From the NCBI RefSeq assembly GCF_040438645.1, contig NZ_CP159253.1, positions 3,782,001 to 3,846,000 on the forward strand: a stretch of 64,000 bases of DNA. The letters run 5' to 3'. This document shows positions 1 to 10,086 of the stretch, one piece after another. Both the position numbers and the translations under genes were made by a program. Each line of letters starts with the position of its first letter. Position 1 is the stretch's first letter. This DNA is from Mesorhizobium sp. WSM2240 (GTDB lineage Bacteria; Pseudomonadota; Alphaproteobacteria; Rhizobiales; Rhizobiaceae). Under the pieces are notes generated by a model. That model was not told the DNA's origin. It ran no database searches and was given only the letters and a program-made list of their open reading frames with translations.

Positions 1-1619
1 TCAAGCTTGTTGAAAATATTGCTGACGTGCCGGTCCACGGTCTTCGCGCTCAGATGCAGTTCGTTGGCGATTTCCTTATTGGTTTTACCGGTTGCGATCA
101 GGCGGAGAACCTGCTCTTCGCGAGCAGAGAGGCCATGGGCCTCGTCCGACCGTATGCCCCGCAGGGTATCGACACGAGCGACATCCGGCGCGGCACCAAG
201 CTGCTGGAACACTGTCCGCGCTGCCTGCAACTCCAGTGTCGCGCCGTCATTGTCGCCGAGGGCGCGGCAAGCCAGGCCCATCATCACGCGGGCGCGGGCT
301 GCTTCATACGGCGCGTCGATTTGCTGCCACCCTTCGATTGACTGGCGCAGCCAAACCGCCGCAGCCTGCGCGTTGCCTTCCGCCAACTCAACCGCCCCCC
401 GCGCGTGGGCAGCAAGGACGCGCAGCAACTCGGTTCCGTAGTCATCCGCGGCGTCTTCCAGTTCGCGGCAAGCGCGCCGCGCTTCCTCGATCTCGTCAGC
501 CGCCAGCATGATCTCGATGTAAGCCGGCAGCAACCGGATACGCCGCACTTGGTCAGTCGTGGTGTCGAGGACGCGGCGGATTGCGGCCACAGCCGCATCA
601 ACATGCCTTTTGGCCAACTGCAGCAGCGCAAGGCCCGGCTGCGGTTCGAAGCCATATTGGCTGGCAGTCCGATACGCCTGCTCTGCCGCCTCATAGTCTC
701 CGCGGAGCCGGTGTACTTCCGCCAGTTGGTACCACGCCCCAGCCGTATCTTTCCGATTGTTCGACTGCGTCAAACGCTCCACGGCCTGCCGCGCTTCGTC
801 CATTGCGTCCTGCCACGCGCCGCTGAGCCGCTTGATCTCAGCGCGGTGCATCAGGCAGGTGCCGCTGAAACTGACCAGTTGGGGCTGCTCCGAGCACCAC
901 CGTCCCAGAGCGGAAGTCCATTCGCGTGCGCGATCCAGGGCGTGAACTTGCTGGCATGCTTCGATGACGCTGCAGTAGATCAAGCCGGTAAGCAGTGGCG
1001 ACAGTTCGCCAGCCGTCACCGAAACCATCGCCTCGTCGAGAAGCGCGAAACCTTCCGCGCTTCGCCGCTGGCGCAGCAGAACGCGGCCTTGCAGGTGCCT
1101 TGCACAGGCCACGAGGTCAGCATCCGCAAAGCGCTCACCAATCTCGACCGCGCCGCTGGCCGCGGCGTAGGCCGACTCGAGATTGCCGGCGGCAAGATGC
1201 TGTTCGACATGAGGCAGCATCAGGTAGCCCTGCTCAGCACAATCGCGTGGATCGCCTTCGAGCAGTCGATGCGCCCTTCCAAACCAGCCGGTCGCCGGAG
1301 CCATCTCCCCACAAAATGCAAGGCGCAGGCCTATCCAGAAGGCGCAGCGCGCGGCGCGATGACACTTGCCAGTGTCGAGATAGGCATGATGGGTTCGCTC
1401 CAGGGCCCTCAGATATTCCTCGTCGCGACCGGTTAGATAAGCCGACATCGCCAGCCGTTCGAGATCGTCAGCGTCAAGCGCCGCCTCTTCACCGGCGCGC
1501 GTGAGGAACCGGTAGGCGTCGTCCCACGCCTTCGCCTCATACGCCTCTCGACCGAGGGCCAGTTGGTCCGCCCCCGCCGGGGAGGCACTGTAGAGCCGCT
1601 GTCTATCTGACCTGCCCAT
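1..1619 (-). CDS. LuxR-family transcriptional regulator with TPR-like N-terminus (3' end cut by window)
   Basis: The minus strand is open from an ATG at 1619 to the left edge, at least 539 residues. The last 60 residues visible form a LuxR/FixJ helix-turn-helix with the signature LSAREEQVLRLIATGKTNKE followed by IANELHLSAKTVDRHVSNIF. The several hundred residues before it are Ala/Leu/Glu-rich helical pairs typical of TPR-like scaffolds. No receiver domain or P-loop is seen, so it is neither a two-component response regulator nor a MalT-type ATPase. Only a few C-terminal residues should be missing. The start is the first in-frame ATG after the upstream stops; I see no strong ribosome site. Role inferred: DNA-binding regulator with a protein- or ligand-sensing helical domain; target unknown. 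Confidence 0.85.
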   Translation of the reverse strand, partial: MGRSDRQRLYSASPAGADQLALGREAYEAKAWDDAYRFLTRAGEEAALDADDLERLAMSAYLTGRDEEYLRALERTHHAYLDTGKCHRAARCAFWIGLRLAFCGEMAPATGWFGRAHRLLEGDPRDCAEQGYLMLPHVEQHLAAGNLESAYAAASGAVEIGERFADADLVACARHLQGRVLLRQRRSAEGFALLDEAMVSVTAGELSPLLTGLIYCSVIEACQQVHALDRAREWTSALGRWCSEQPQLVSFSGTCLMHRAEIKRLSGAWQDAMDEARQAVERLTQSNNRKDTAGAWYQLAEVHRLRGDYEAAEQAYRTASQYGFEPQPGLALLQLAKRHVDAAVAAIRRVLDTTTDQVRRIRLLPAYIEIMLAADEIEEARRACRELEDAADDYGTELLRVLAAHARGAVELAEGNAQAAAVWLRQSIEGWQQIDAPYEAARARVMMGLACRALGDNDGATLELQAARTVFQQLGAAPDVARVDTLRGIRSDEAHGLSAREEQVLRLIATGKTNKEIANELHLSAKTVDRHVSNIFNKL

Positions 1620-1801
1620 CCGCGCTGGCTCCGAGAGAAGAACAGTACTGTTGCCGTCAATGGCTGCTTTGGAGTCGAGGCCAGTATAGCATAGAGGGTG
1701 GTGGATCGCCGGAAGGGCGCCTAAAACACTCTGAACGGGAACACCCGGAGCGATAAGCGTGGCCGAGACGGCACCGGCGCGAACGTCGCTGCAGAAGCGG
1801 G

Positions 1802-2581
1802 CTAGCGAGGTGGAGACGAGAGGCTGTCGCCATGACGGGGTGCGGACCTTCTTCCCTTCAGTGCGTTTGATTCGACCGCAAGGCCAACGCCTTTTGACCG
1901 GTACCCGGGTTCAGCCGCGCGCTTTTGCGCGAATGGGCTCAGAAGCAACCAAGAGTGAAAAGCCCGGCGCAAATCCTGGCCTCCCGAGCACTCCAAGTGG
2001 CCTGCATTCATTGCGGTGGAGAGTTGCAGCTTGCCGACCCAAATCTGTGCCATCGCCTCAAGATCGGTGACCACGTAGAGGTCCACCTCGAAGCCGGGAT
2101 CCTTCGGGCACAGATCGACATTGGTGCCCTCATTGACCAGCCACCAGAAGCGCTTCGACCGCGGCTGGTCGGTGAATTCGAACTGAACGGTGACTCGCCC
2201 CTGCTCGAACACGGATGGGTCGACACGTCTCCGCATCGCCCACATCAGCGCGGTAACGTCAGGTTTTCGCGGATCGATGTGGCCCAGCACCCAGCGTTCG
2301 CCCCAGCGGCTCAAACCGTGCACGATGGGCGCAAGCTCCCGGCCGGCTTCGGTCAGGCGGTAGTGGTGGCCAGAAGCCAGAGCCTCCCGCCTGACCAGAC
2401 CCTCCCGTTCCAGTCGCTGCAAGCGCTGGGACAGGAGAGACGGCGACATCAGCGGCACGCCGCGGCGGATCTCGTTGAACCGGGCCGCGCCGGAGAGCAG
2501 TTGCCGGATCACCAGAAATGTCCAGCGCTCGGCAAGAATCTCCGAGGCTTTCGCTAGTGGGCAAAGCTGGCCGTATTCCAT
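1802..2581 (-). CDS. HxlR-type winged-helix regulator with C-terminal SCP2-like region
   Basis: The protein begins MEYGQLCPLAKASEILAERW, then has TFLVIRQLLSGAARFNEIRR and LSQRLQRLEREGLV, the usual HxlR/MarR-like DNA-binding core. The C-terminal half (about residues 120-220) resembles the SCP2-like ligand domain often joined to HxlR domains. A start at 2581 is preferred over 2608 or 2791 because GGAGG lies seven bases upstream. About 259 residues; the last 40 are Arg/Ser-rich with no family look and may be a read-through tail. It is divergent from the methyltransferase at 2793 with about 210 bp between, so it probably controls that gene or itself. Ligand unknown. Confidence 0.82.
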   Translation of the reverse strand: MEYGQLCPLAKASEILAERWTFLVIRQLLSGAARFNEIRRGVPLMSPSLLSQRLQRLEREGLVRREALASGHHYRLTEAGRELAPIVHGLSRWGERWVLGHIDPRKPDVTALMWAMRRRVDPSVFEQGRVTVQFEFTDQPRSKRFWWLVNEGTNVDLCPKDPGFEVDLYVVTDLEAMAQIWVGKLQLSTAMNAGHLECSGGQDLRRAFHSWLLLSPFAQKRAAEPGYRSKGVGLAVESNALKGRRSAPRHGDSLSSPPR

Positions 2582-2792
2582 GACAGCCTCCACATCGAAG
2601 TTGAGCATAACCGAAAACCCCCAGTCCGACAGGTTCAATTTCTGGACTGGAGATATTTCACTCCTCGCGCATGCTTCTCGATGCGAGCCTCGGAAGGAGG
2701 AATGCGGCGATGTGACTTCTCCGCCGCACCTTGGCGGGGCAGCAGCGTGACAGATGTGGGACATTCGTCCCGTGGCCCAAGAGGAGAGCAAG

Positions 2793-3626
2793 ATGACAAC
2801 GACGATCGAACAGGAGGTGGTTCAGCACTGGACCCACGGTTCACTCGAAGAGGCGATCCGCAGCGGGCTGATCGCTTCGGGGCACAGTCTCGACAGGCTG
2901 CAGCCGGATGATCTTGCTCCGGTTGATGAGTTCCACATGGGCGGGCGCGAAGCCACGGTGCATCTTGCCGAGAAGATTGACCTCAAGGCCGGCACGACCG
3001 TCCTTGACATCGGATCGGGTATCGGCGGGCCCGCCCGCTTCCTTGCCGACCGCTATGGCTGCCGCGTCGTCGGGATCGATGTGACACCCGAATATGTAAA
3101 GGTTGCCGAGAGCTTGACAGGTATGGTGGGGCTTGCAGGGCAGGTGGCGTTCAAGGTCGCCAGCGCCACGGCGCTCCCCTTCGATGCCGAAAGCTTCGAT
3201 GCGGCTTTGTTGATCCATGTGGCTATGAATATCGCGGACAAGGAGAAGCTCTGCGCCGAGGTCGCGCGCGTGCTCAGGATCGGTGGGGTGTTCGGGGTTT
3301 ACGAGGTGATGCGGACCAGCGACGGCGATCTGTCGTACCCGGTGCCCTGGGCCGAAACGGCAGCACTCTCCTTTCTCGCCACTCCCGCCACTTTCCGGCA
3401 AGCTCTCGAACGGGGCGGCTTTGTCGTGGTGGCGGAAGACGACCGGCGGGACTTCGCTCTCGATTTCTTCCGTCGGATACGGACGCGCATGATCGAAAGC
3501 GGACCGCCGCCACTTGGAATACACCTCCATATGGGACCAACCGCGTCGGAAAAGATCGCCAACATGATCGAGAACCTGGAACGCGGAGCAATTGCGCCGG
3601 TCGAGATGATCTGTAGACGCGTATAG
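2793..3626 (+). CDS. class I SAM-dependent methyltransferase
   Basis: 277 residues from an ATG preceded by GAGGAG. The Rossmann motif I reads VLDIGSGIGGPARFLADRYG, motif II VVGIDVTPEYV, and a motif near ALPFDAESFDAALLIHVAMN fits the Methyltransf_11/25 family. This fold transfers a methyl group from S-adenosylmethionine to a small molecule; the GSGIGGPAR form is common in sarcosine/dimethylglycine and ubiquinone-type methyltransferases, but the substrate cannot be named. The C-terminal third (TFRQALERGGFVVVAEDDRR) is typical of small-molecule enzymes. It is divergent from the HxlR regulator, which likely controls it. Confidence 0.88.
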   Translation: MTTTIEQEVVQHWTHGSLEEAIRSGLIASGHSLDRLQPDDLAPVDEFHMGGREATVHLAEKIDLKAGTTVLDIGSGIGGPARFLADRYGCRVVGIDVTPEYVKVAESLTGMVGLAGQVAFKVASATALPFDAESFDAALLIHVAMNIADKEKLCAEVARVLRIGGVFGVYEVMRTSDGDLSYPVPWAETAALSFLATPATFRQALERGGFVVVAEDDRRDFALDFFRRIRTRMIESGPPPLGIHLHMGPTASEKIANMIENLERGAIAPVEMICRRV

Positions 3627-3681
3627 ACCGTACCGGGCTTTGTTTCACGCGCGAGCAGCTGCTCGACTTCCGGATCAATGG

Positions 3682-3999
3682 CTACATCGCGATCAAATTC
3701 CGCAGCGATGCAGATCCAGTCAGGCATCGCCGCTCCTCGCGTTGCCGCTTGCCGGATGAGAATGAACATCGGGCGAACGACCGCTTTCCATGGACAGTCA
3801 AAACGGCTGCTGTTGGCATAGCCATCAGTTTGACGGTGCGGCCTCCATGGCCAGCGATCAAGGGGTCTATGACCTTCGAGCGAAGGACCCTGATCGCATT
3901 GAGGGTTCGCGTCTCATCGGTTTCGATCAGACGTGAATATGCAACGATGTCGGCGGCCATAAGCACAACGAGCCGCCGCTCCACCCTATCAATTGGCAT
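3682..3999 (-). pseudogene. N-terminal stub of a class III adenylate/guanylate cyclase
   Basis: Residues 1-54 read like the start of a rhizobial class III cyclase: RRLVVLMAADIVAYSRLIET, then a helix ending GRTVKLM, where intact relatives continue with a Gly-Asp-Gly metal site. Here the similarity stops and about 50 unrelated residues follow before the stop. An AGGAAGG about ten bases before the ATG at 3999 shows this was the true start. The catalytic core is missing, so the product cannot be a cyclase. It is the first of several cyclase genes or remnants in the window. Confidence 0.7.
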
Positions 4000-4461
4000 A
4001 AAGATAACGCCTTCCTGCACATGGCCGAGGGACTGCAATCTCGCAGTTTCATTTGCGGCCAGCAATCAAAATGACATCAGGGGTAGTGTGCCGCACCAGC
4101 CGGTGGCTCAAAATCTTGCGTGGTCAGGCCAGCTATACGCCAAGAGCGCCGTCGGCAGCTCCGCCGCTAGACGACTGCTATACGCCCACGATCGGCCGTA
4201 GCGATCAGCTTTGCCGGTTCCTGAAAGCAGACATCGCCAGCGACCATGCTGGAGGTTGCGGTTGCGCCATTTCGCCACACTCATAGCGGGACTCAAAAGC
4301 GGCCCTTCCCGCAATGGCTCGAGTCGACCCCTGAAGCAGAGCTTTGATTCCTGACGCGCAGGTCGTAATCCTCGCTACATGCCGAAAAGGATATTCCATT
4401 CAGCTTGGATCAGGGACGACGGCGTTAAAGGCTCTGCCGGGTCAGCTTCTGGCCTGTTTCC
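4000..4461. other. no gene recognised
   Basis: Short overlapping reading frames only, none with a recognisable motif or a good ribosome site. It sits between two decayed genes and is probably relic sequence. Confidence 0.5.
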
Positions 4462-5040
4462 GTGGTGGAGCTCACCAAGACGGTGCTGGCGATTTGTGCC
4501 CTCCGTCTGGTCGAGGAGGGACGGCTCGATCTGGACGCATCTCGGCCAGGCAAGCCTTACACGCTCCGGCATCTCCTACAACATAGAGCGGGGTTACCCG
4601 ATTATGGTTTGCTGAAGGCCTACCGCGATGCCGTTGCCCGAAACGACGTTCCCTAGTCCCGCCAACATCTCTTTGAAGCCGTGGGTGTGGATCGGCTCGA
4701 CTTTCCGCCTGGGACAGGCTGGACCTACAGCAACATCGGTTACATGTTTATCCGGAACGCCATTGAAGAGGCCACGGGTCTGAGTTTGGCAGCAGCCCTT
4801 CGGGAGTTGGTGGTTGAGCCTTCGCAGGCATCTTCAGCTAGGTTTGCGACGAAGCCTTCGGACTTTGGAGACATGTTTTGGCCTGCTGTTCGGACCTACG
4901 ATCCGCGATGGGTCTATCACGGTTGCCTGATCGGTACGCCGATGGATGCGGCCAAGGTGCTGCATGCCCTCTTCCGTGACCAAATCCTGTGGCCCGACGC
5001 GGCGCGTCGTGCCCCATGGCGGTCACTAGCCAGCAGGTAG
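4462..5040 (+). pseudogene. serine hydrolase (class C beta-lactamase family), interrupted and truncated
   Basis: One reading frame carries LTKTVLAICALRLVEEGRLD, LRHLLQHRAGLPDYG, then a TAG at 4654-4656, and resumes in the same frame with LDFPPGTGWTYSNIGYMF. These are the Ser-x-x-Lys region, the HRAGL motif and the Tyr-Ser-Asn motif of the beta-lactamase/penicillin-binding fold. The TAG could derive from TGG (Trp) by one change. The SxxK serine reads Glu (ELTK), and the protein has no N-terminal export region and breaks off after about 190 residues, where it meets the decayed tctC-like gene head-on. A product with this activity is not expected. Confidence 0.75.
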
Positions 5041-5957
5041 TTGAGGATTTCCATGGCGGAGGCTTGCCTGATCAGCGGTTGGCATGTCCTCGTAAGCGAT
5101 GTCGGTCAGGACAAATCCGGCGCCTTCCATCTGCTTGACGAATTCCGGGTCGGCATTGATCTGGCTGATGATCTCCGAGAGCTTGACCCGGATTTCCTCA
5201 GGCGTGGATTTGGGAACCGCAACGCCGCGATAGGCGCCGCCGACAAGATCGATGCCGATTTCCTTGAAAGTGGGAACGTCCGGAAACGCCTTAACGCGCT
5301 CTTCCGACGCGACGGCGAGCATGCGCATGCCTTCGCTGTTGTTGACCCCCGAGGTCACATAATTGAAACCCGCCATCGTCTGGCTGCCGAGGATGGCAGT
5401 CACGGCAGGCCCCGTTCCGCTGAACGGCACATAGGTCGTTGTCACGCCCGTCATCTCGTCGAAGCGCTGCTGGGCAAGATGGTTCGACGTGTTTGAGCCC
5501 GATCCGCTGAAAGTCACCAAACCCGGATTCGCCTTGGCGTGGTCGATCAAGTCCTGCAGCGTCTGGAACTCGCTTGCCGCCGGCACGAAGATCGCGTCAG
5601 GCGTATAATGGAGAAATGGACATGCGTCAGGTCGTCGGTCTCATAGCCGACGTCCTTCTCGATCGGCTGCAGGATCGTGTGGGGCAGATTGGTCCCCATG
5701 ATCGTATAGCCGTCCCCTTGCATGGAATTGAGCTGCGACCAGGCCTGCGCGCCCCCCGCGCCTGCCATGTACTGGATGACGGCCTGCTGGCCGGCATATT
5801 TTTCGAAGAATGGCTGCTGGAAGCGCGCCGAGATGTCGGACTCGCCGCCAGCGTTGAAGGCAATTATATAGTTGATGGGCTTTTCGGGATATTCAGCTGC
5901 CGCCGGCGTCATCAGGGCAACAGTCGCCAAAGCGGCCGCGAAAGCGAGTTTGCGCAT
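5026..5957 (-). pseudogene. tripartite tricarboxylate transporter substrate-binding protein (TctC/Bug family), frameshifted
   Basis: From the ATG at 5957 the frame gives a signal peptide (MRKLAFAAALATVALMTPAA) and the Bug-family start EYPEKPINYIIAFNAGGESD. Near 5600-5615 the frame breaks, and the protein continues one frame over with YTPDAIFVPAASEFQTLQDL, a typical lobe-2 segment, to KQMEGAGFVLTDIAYEDMP. A one-base loss would explain the break. The last 15 residues are not family-like, so the 3' end is also damaged. No tctA or tctB follows. The divergent LysR gene at 6180 is placed like its former regulator. Confidence 0.75.
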
Positions 5958-6179
5958 TTTTCCTCCACGTCTTTCTCTGCTTCGAACCGCAACTTCGCGC
6001 ACGATCCGACTTCCACCTCCGGCCACCATCGGCCAGAAGCTGCTTCCTCCCTGCAACACGAGATCGGCGCCCGATCCTCTCAGACGGCCAGCCTGTGCTG
6101 CCAGAGCACCCACTTTAGTTTTTCCCCGCAGCGACTATAATTTCTGATTTCTCATTTCATTATGTCGTCGGGGTTCATA

Positions 6180-7097
6180 ATGGCATATGAAAGCGACCTT
6201 GCATTCTTTGTTCTTCTGGCCCGGAAGGGAAACCTTTCGGCAGCCGCACTCGAGCTAGGTCTCTCGCCGCCGGCAGTGAGCAAGAGGCTCGCCAAGCTCG
6301 AGGACCGCTTAGGCGTGCGGCTCCTTCACCGCACCACGCGCCGCGTCAGCCTGACCGGCGAGGGCGAAGGCTATCTCACCAGCGCGATCCGCATCCTGCG
6401 CGATATCGAAGAACTGGAAGGCAGCATCGCGACAGCGCGGGAAAACCCGAAAGGATTGCTGCGCGTCAACGCCACTTTCGGCTTCGGCCGGGAGCATGTC
6501 GCCGCCGTCGTGTCGGCGTTCGCGCATCTCTACCCCGACCTAGAGGTGCAGTTGGTCCTGACCGATGCCCTGAACCTCGTCGAGGAAGGCTTCGATCTCG
6601 GCATACGCTTCGGCGATCTGCCGAATTCGCGTCTGAACGCCAAAAAGCTGCTGCGAGACCGCAGGTTTCTCTGCGCTGCTCCGAGCTATCTTGCCAAATA
6701 CGGGTCGCCGAAGCAGCTCGAGGATCTTGCCAATCACAATTGCATCGTGCTGCGGCAAGACCGGGAGACCTACGATGTCTGGCGATTCCAGCGCAGGGGC
6801 GACACCGAATCCGTCAAGGTGAGCGGAACGCTCAGCAGCAATGACGGCGAGATCGCGCTGAAATGGGTGCTGGACGGCCACGGCATCATGCTTCGCTCGG
6901 AATGGGACATCGCACACCATGTGAGCGAGGACAGATTGCGTCTCGTTCTGCCGCGTTACGCCCATGCCGATGCCGATATCTATGCCGTCTATCCGGAACG
7001 GCACAATCTGTCGGCCAAGGTCCGCCTGTTTGTGGACTTCCTTGCCAAGCAATTGCGCGAACGATCCATCGGCGCGCGGCCGTTACGGCCTTCTTGA
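6180..7097 (+). CDS. LysR-family transcriptional regulator
   Basis: 305 residues. The N-terminal winged helix reads LAFFVLLARKGNLSAAALEL then LSPPAVSKRLAKLEDRLGVR, followed by LLHRTTRRVSLTGEG, the standard LysR DNA-binding domain, and a periplasmic-binding-like effector domain (LVLTDALNLVEEGFDLGIRF). It belongs to the large LysR group that keeps a LLHRTTR wing. An ATG at 6162 is also in frame; neither start has a strong ribosome site. The divergent partner is a broken tctC-like gene, so its original target may be lost. Confidence 0.88.
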   Translation: MAYESDLAFFVLLARKGNLSAAALELGLSPPAVSKRLAKLEDRLGVRLLHRTTRRVSLTGEGEGYLTSAIRILRDIEELEGSIATARENPKGLLRVNATFGFGREHVAAVVSAFAHLYPDLEVQLVLTDALNLVEEGFDLGIRFGDLPNSRLNAKKLLRDRRFLCAAPSYLAKYGSPKQLEDLANHNCIVLRQDRETYDVWRFQRRGDTESVKVSGTLSSNDGEIALKWVLDGHGIMLRSEWDIAHHVSEDRLRLVLPRYAHADADIYAVYPERHNLSAKVRLFVDFLAKQLRERSIGARPLRPS

Positions 7098-7591
7098 GGG
7101 CGATGCCGTGTAGGAAGGTGCGTCCCGTATCTCGGATGGTAATTAGGCGTTTGGCTAGCAGCGGACGTTCGGCTGGTCGCTATGAAGGAGGGCGCGCTGC
7201 GGCCGCTGTCCATCCTCACCGACGGGCGATTGCGAGATATGAGCAAGACCGAGCGCAGCGAAACCGACGTTGTTTATCAGGAGCAATGTGCCGGAACAAC
7301 AGGAGAGTGTCCGGACCAGTGCCGGGCCGACAACACCGCGCCGAGGCGCTACGAAGCGGGCTGTTCGCATCCACCCTTGCGCCTCCCGGGGGCGGTCGCG
7401 CCATCGCCGACATCAGCCGCAGATCAAAATCCCCATAGACATCGCCTGTGGCCCGCGAGTTCCTGCATGAGAGGCTTTCGTACGCCTGCCGGCACCCGAA
7501 ACCCTTCACCAAAGCCGACTGACCTAGCCCGCAACTCGATCGGCAGCTATGTGCCGCCAACTCGAAGCTAATCGGCTGCCGCGCGTGAAGG
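7098..7591. other. no gene recognised
   Basis: Arg/Pro-rich frames occur on both strands but none carries a family motif or ribosome site. I see no repeat or terminator I can support. Confidence 0.5.
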
Positions 7592-9108
7592 TCACGCCTC
7601 GGGCCGCCCCTGCCGCTCGAAATCCCTGTCGAGCGGCCAGAGCGGGCGCGGCACGCGGATATAGGGACGCCGCTCCGCCCGCGGTGTCGCCAGCGCGCCC
7701 GCATCGCAGACGATGACCTTGCCCACGATCGGCTCGAAGGCTGCGCGAAAATGCTGCATCGACTTCAAGGCGAGCACCCGGCGCTCCCTCGGTTCGATGC
7801 CAAAGGCGCGCAATTGCTGCAGGTCGACCATCTGTTGCGACTCCGAAACGACCAGGACCTCGATCCCGTCGACGTCGATTACGGCGGTCGGCCCGAAGCT
7901 GTGCGCGAGTCCCCCTTGGATCTGTCCGTCGCCGACATAGGCGCCGTCCGAAAGTCCGCGGATCACGCCCGTGACCGTCAGCGGGCCTCCGCCGAATCCG
8001 GCGCGCCCTTGCCGCCGATGGTGACCGTCACGGTGTCACCTTGCTTGCGACGATGCAGTTCCGCTGCCGCCTCGGCGTCGACCATCGGCGAAAACACAGC
8101 GCCCTTCACGCCCGCATCGAGCAGGCCTTTGAGCAGCGCGGTCGAGTCGCCGTAGGAGCCGGCGCCCGGATTGTCGGCGTAGTCGGCGATGACGAGCGGC
8201 CTGTCACCCTCCCAGGCAAGCGCCTCGGCGGCGGCATCGTCGACCTCGAAGAAAACGGTGCGCTTTTTCGTACGCCCCTGCCAGATCCGGTCCGCGAGTT
8301 CCTCCGTCACATGCCGGGCGGCTGCTTCGGCACCGGGAGCGTTTCTGTCATAGGTCGCTAGAACCGTGGGGCCTACACAGGAGACATCCGCCCCGGTGAA
8401 ACCCGAATTGACGGAGACCGCGAGCAGCCCTTGAGCCTCGGCCTGGCGGGCGCGGTCGTAAAGCGCGAGAGTCTCGGGAATGTCGGTGCGGCCGGAATTC
8501 ACCTCGTCCAGCATCGGCACATGCGCCCTGACGGTACGCGGCGCGATCTCGCCCTTCATCGCACGATCCAGGATGCGGGCGGCACGCGCGCCGATCTCGC
8601 GCATGTCGACGTGCGGATAGGTCTTGTAAGAGACGAAGATCTGCGCATGCCGGACCATGTCCTCGGACACCATCGCATGCAGGTCGAGCGTCACCGCGAT
8701 GGGAATGTCCGCTCCGAGATCCGCCCGCAAAAGGCCGAGCAGATAGCCTTCCCCGTCATCGCAGAAGTCGGGCACCATCGAACCGTGAAGGCCGAGAAGC
8801 ACACCGTCGAGCCGGCCCTTGTGCGATCTTGCCGCCTCCAGAATGACGCCGGCGATGTGGTCGTAGGCCGCCCTCGTCACCCGTCCGCCGGGTACGGCAT
8901 GGCCCGAGATCGCATGGATGACGTTCCAGCCGGCGGACTCGGCCACGTCCATGAAGCCGGCCAACTCAGTGTTCGCGTTGCGCCGGGCGCGGATCGCGTC
9001 GTCGCCGTAGAACAACGCATCCACCTGAAACTGGGGCAGGTCGGTGCGAAAGCGCGAGAACGTATTGCTCTCGTGCATGAATTCGGCGGTGAGAACGGCA
9101 AATGGCAT
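7592..9108 (-). pseudogene. M81 family metallopeptidase (MlrC-like), single-base frameshift
   Basis: From the ATG at 9108 the frame reads MPFAVLTAEFMHESNTFSRF, then GLHGSMV and TLDLHAMVSEDMV, the metal-site motifs of the M81/MlrC family, for 376 residues. Near 7990 the frame ends prematurely, but the next frame continues without a gap into the MlrC C-terminal domain (VTGVIRGLSDGAYVGDG). Adding one G in the run at the junction restores a Gly-Gly-Gly-Pro-Leu link and a protein of about 505 residues. Family members cleave small or cyclic peptides (microcystinase C is the named example). It is the last gene of the peptide ABC operon. Either a real mutation or a sequencing error. Confidence 0.8.
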
Positions 9109-9138
9109 CGGCAGTCTCTTATTGCTATTGCAGGCTTA

Positions 9139-10086
9139 TTAGGCGAGGCGGACACGGTGGCTCTCGCCGATCTGGACAAGCGCGCTCGGCTCTGATTGTT
9201 CGTCAGGGTCCGGACGGCGTGAAATATCGGGCGAGAAGCGCGACGCGTCGGGAATAGGTGCTGCATCCGGCAAGCCGCGCGCGCCGGTCAGGATCGCATC
9301 GGGATCGGGAACCGAGCCGATCAGGCGGCGCGTATAGGGGTGCGTCGGGCGGCTGAAGATCGAATGCCAGTCGCCCTCTTCCACCACGCGACCGAAATAC
9401 ATGACCGCGACACGATCGCTGACGTGCTCGACCACGCTCAGATCGTGAGAGATCATGATGTAGCTCAGACCGAGCGTTTCCTGCAGGTCCATCAAGAGGT
9501 TGATTATCTGCGCCTGGATGGAGACATCCAGGGCCGACACCGGTTCGTCCAGCACCAGGATCTTGGGATCCAGCATCAGGGCCCGCGCGATGCCGATCCG
9601 CTGCCGCTGCCCGCCGGAGAATTCATGCGGGTAACGTTCGGCGTGATCCGGCGTCAGGCCGACACGCCTCAGCATGTCAGCGACACGTTCGCCGGCCTCG
9701 CGTCCCTTGGCGATCCCGTGCAGCGCAAGCTGCGCAGACAGCATGCGGCCGATGGTCTGGCGCGGATTGAGCGATGCATAGGGATCCTGGAAGACCATCT
9801 GGGCGATGCGCGCGCGATCCTTGCGCCCGGGCGCTGCGGCCCCCGTCAACGGCTTGCCCCGAAACAGGATTTCTCCCGAGGTCGGCTCCTGCAGGCCCAT
9901 CACGGTCAGCGCGGTGGTGGATTTGCCGCAGCCGGACTCACCGACGATGGACAGGCACTCCCCTTCGTTCAGGGTCAGGTTTACGCCCTGGACGGCGCGG
10001 AGCGTCCGTTTTCGCCCGAGCAGCGACTGGCGCGGCAAGGGAAAGTGGACGTTGAGGTCGCGGATTTCCAGCAAAGGCGGGTTCAT
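9139..10086 (-). CDS. dipeptide/oligopeptide ABC transporter ATP-binding protein (DppF/OppF type)
   Basis: 315 residues. Walker A is GESGCGKST, the signature is SGGQRQR, and Walker B is ILVLDEPVSALDVS; the tail has the HPYTRRLIGSVP element of the oligopeptide-transport subfamily. It should sit on the cytoplasmic face with the DppD-type subunit and power uptake. The start codon overlaps the stop of the upstream ATPase gene (ATGA). Followed after 30 bp by the M81 peptidase. Confidence 0.93.
   Translation of the reverse strand: MNPPLLEIRDLNVHFPLPRQSLLGRKRTLRAVQGVNLTLNEGECLSIVGESGCGKSTTALTVMGLQEPTSGEILFRGKPLTGAAAPGRKDRARIAQMVFQDPYASLNPRQTIGRMLSAQLALHGIAKGREAGERVADMLRRVGLTPDHAERYPHEFSGGQRQRIGIARALMLDPKILVLDEPVSALDVSIQAQIINLLMDLQETLGLSYIMISHDLSVVEHVSDRVAVMYFGRVVEEGDWHSIFSRPTHPYTRRLIGSVPDPDAILTGARGLPDAAPIPDASRFSPDISRRPDPDEQSEPSALVQIGESHRVRLA

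Noticed and set aside
405..1436. 343-residue plus-strand open frame
   Set aside because: It is antisense to the LuxR-family regulator, whose HTH and helical repeats are clear.
7216..7704. 162-residue minus-strand frame
   Set aside because: Overlaps the end of the M81 gene in another frame, Arg/Ser-rich with no motif.
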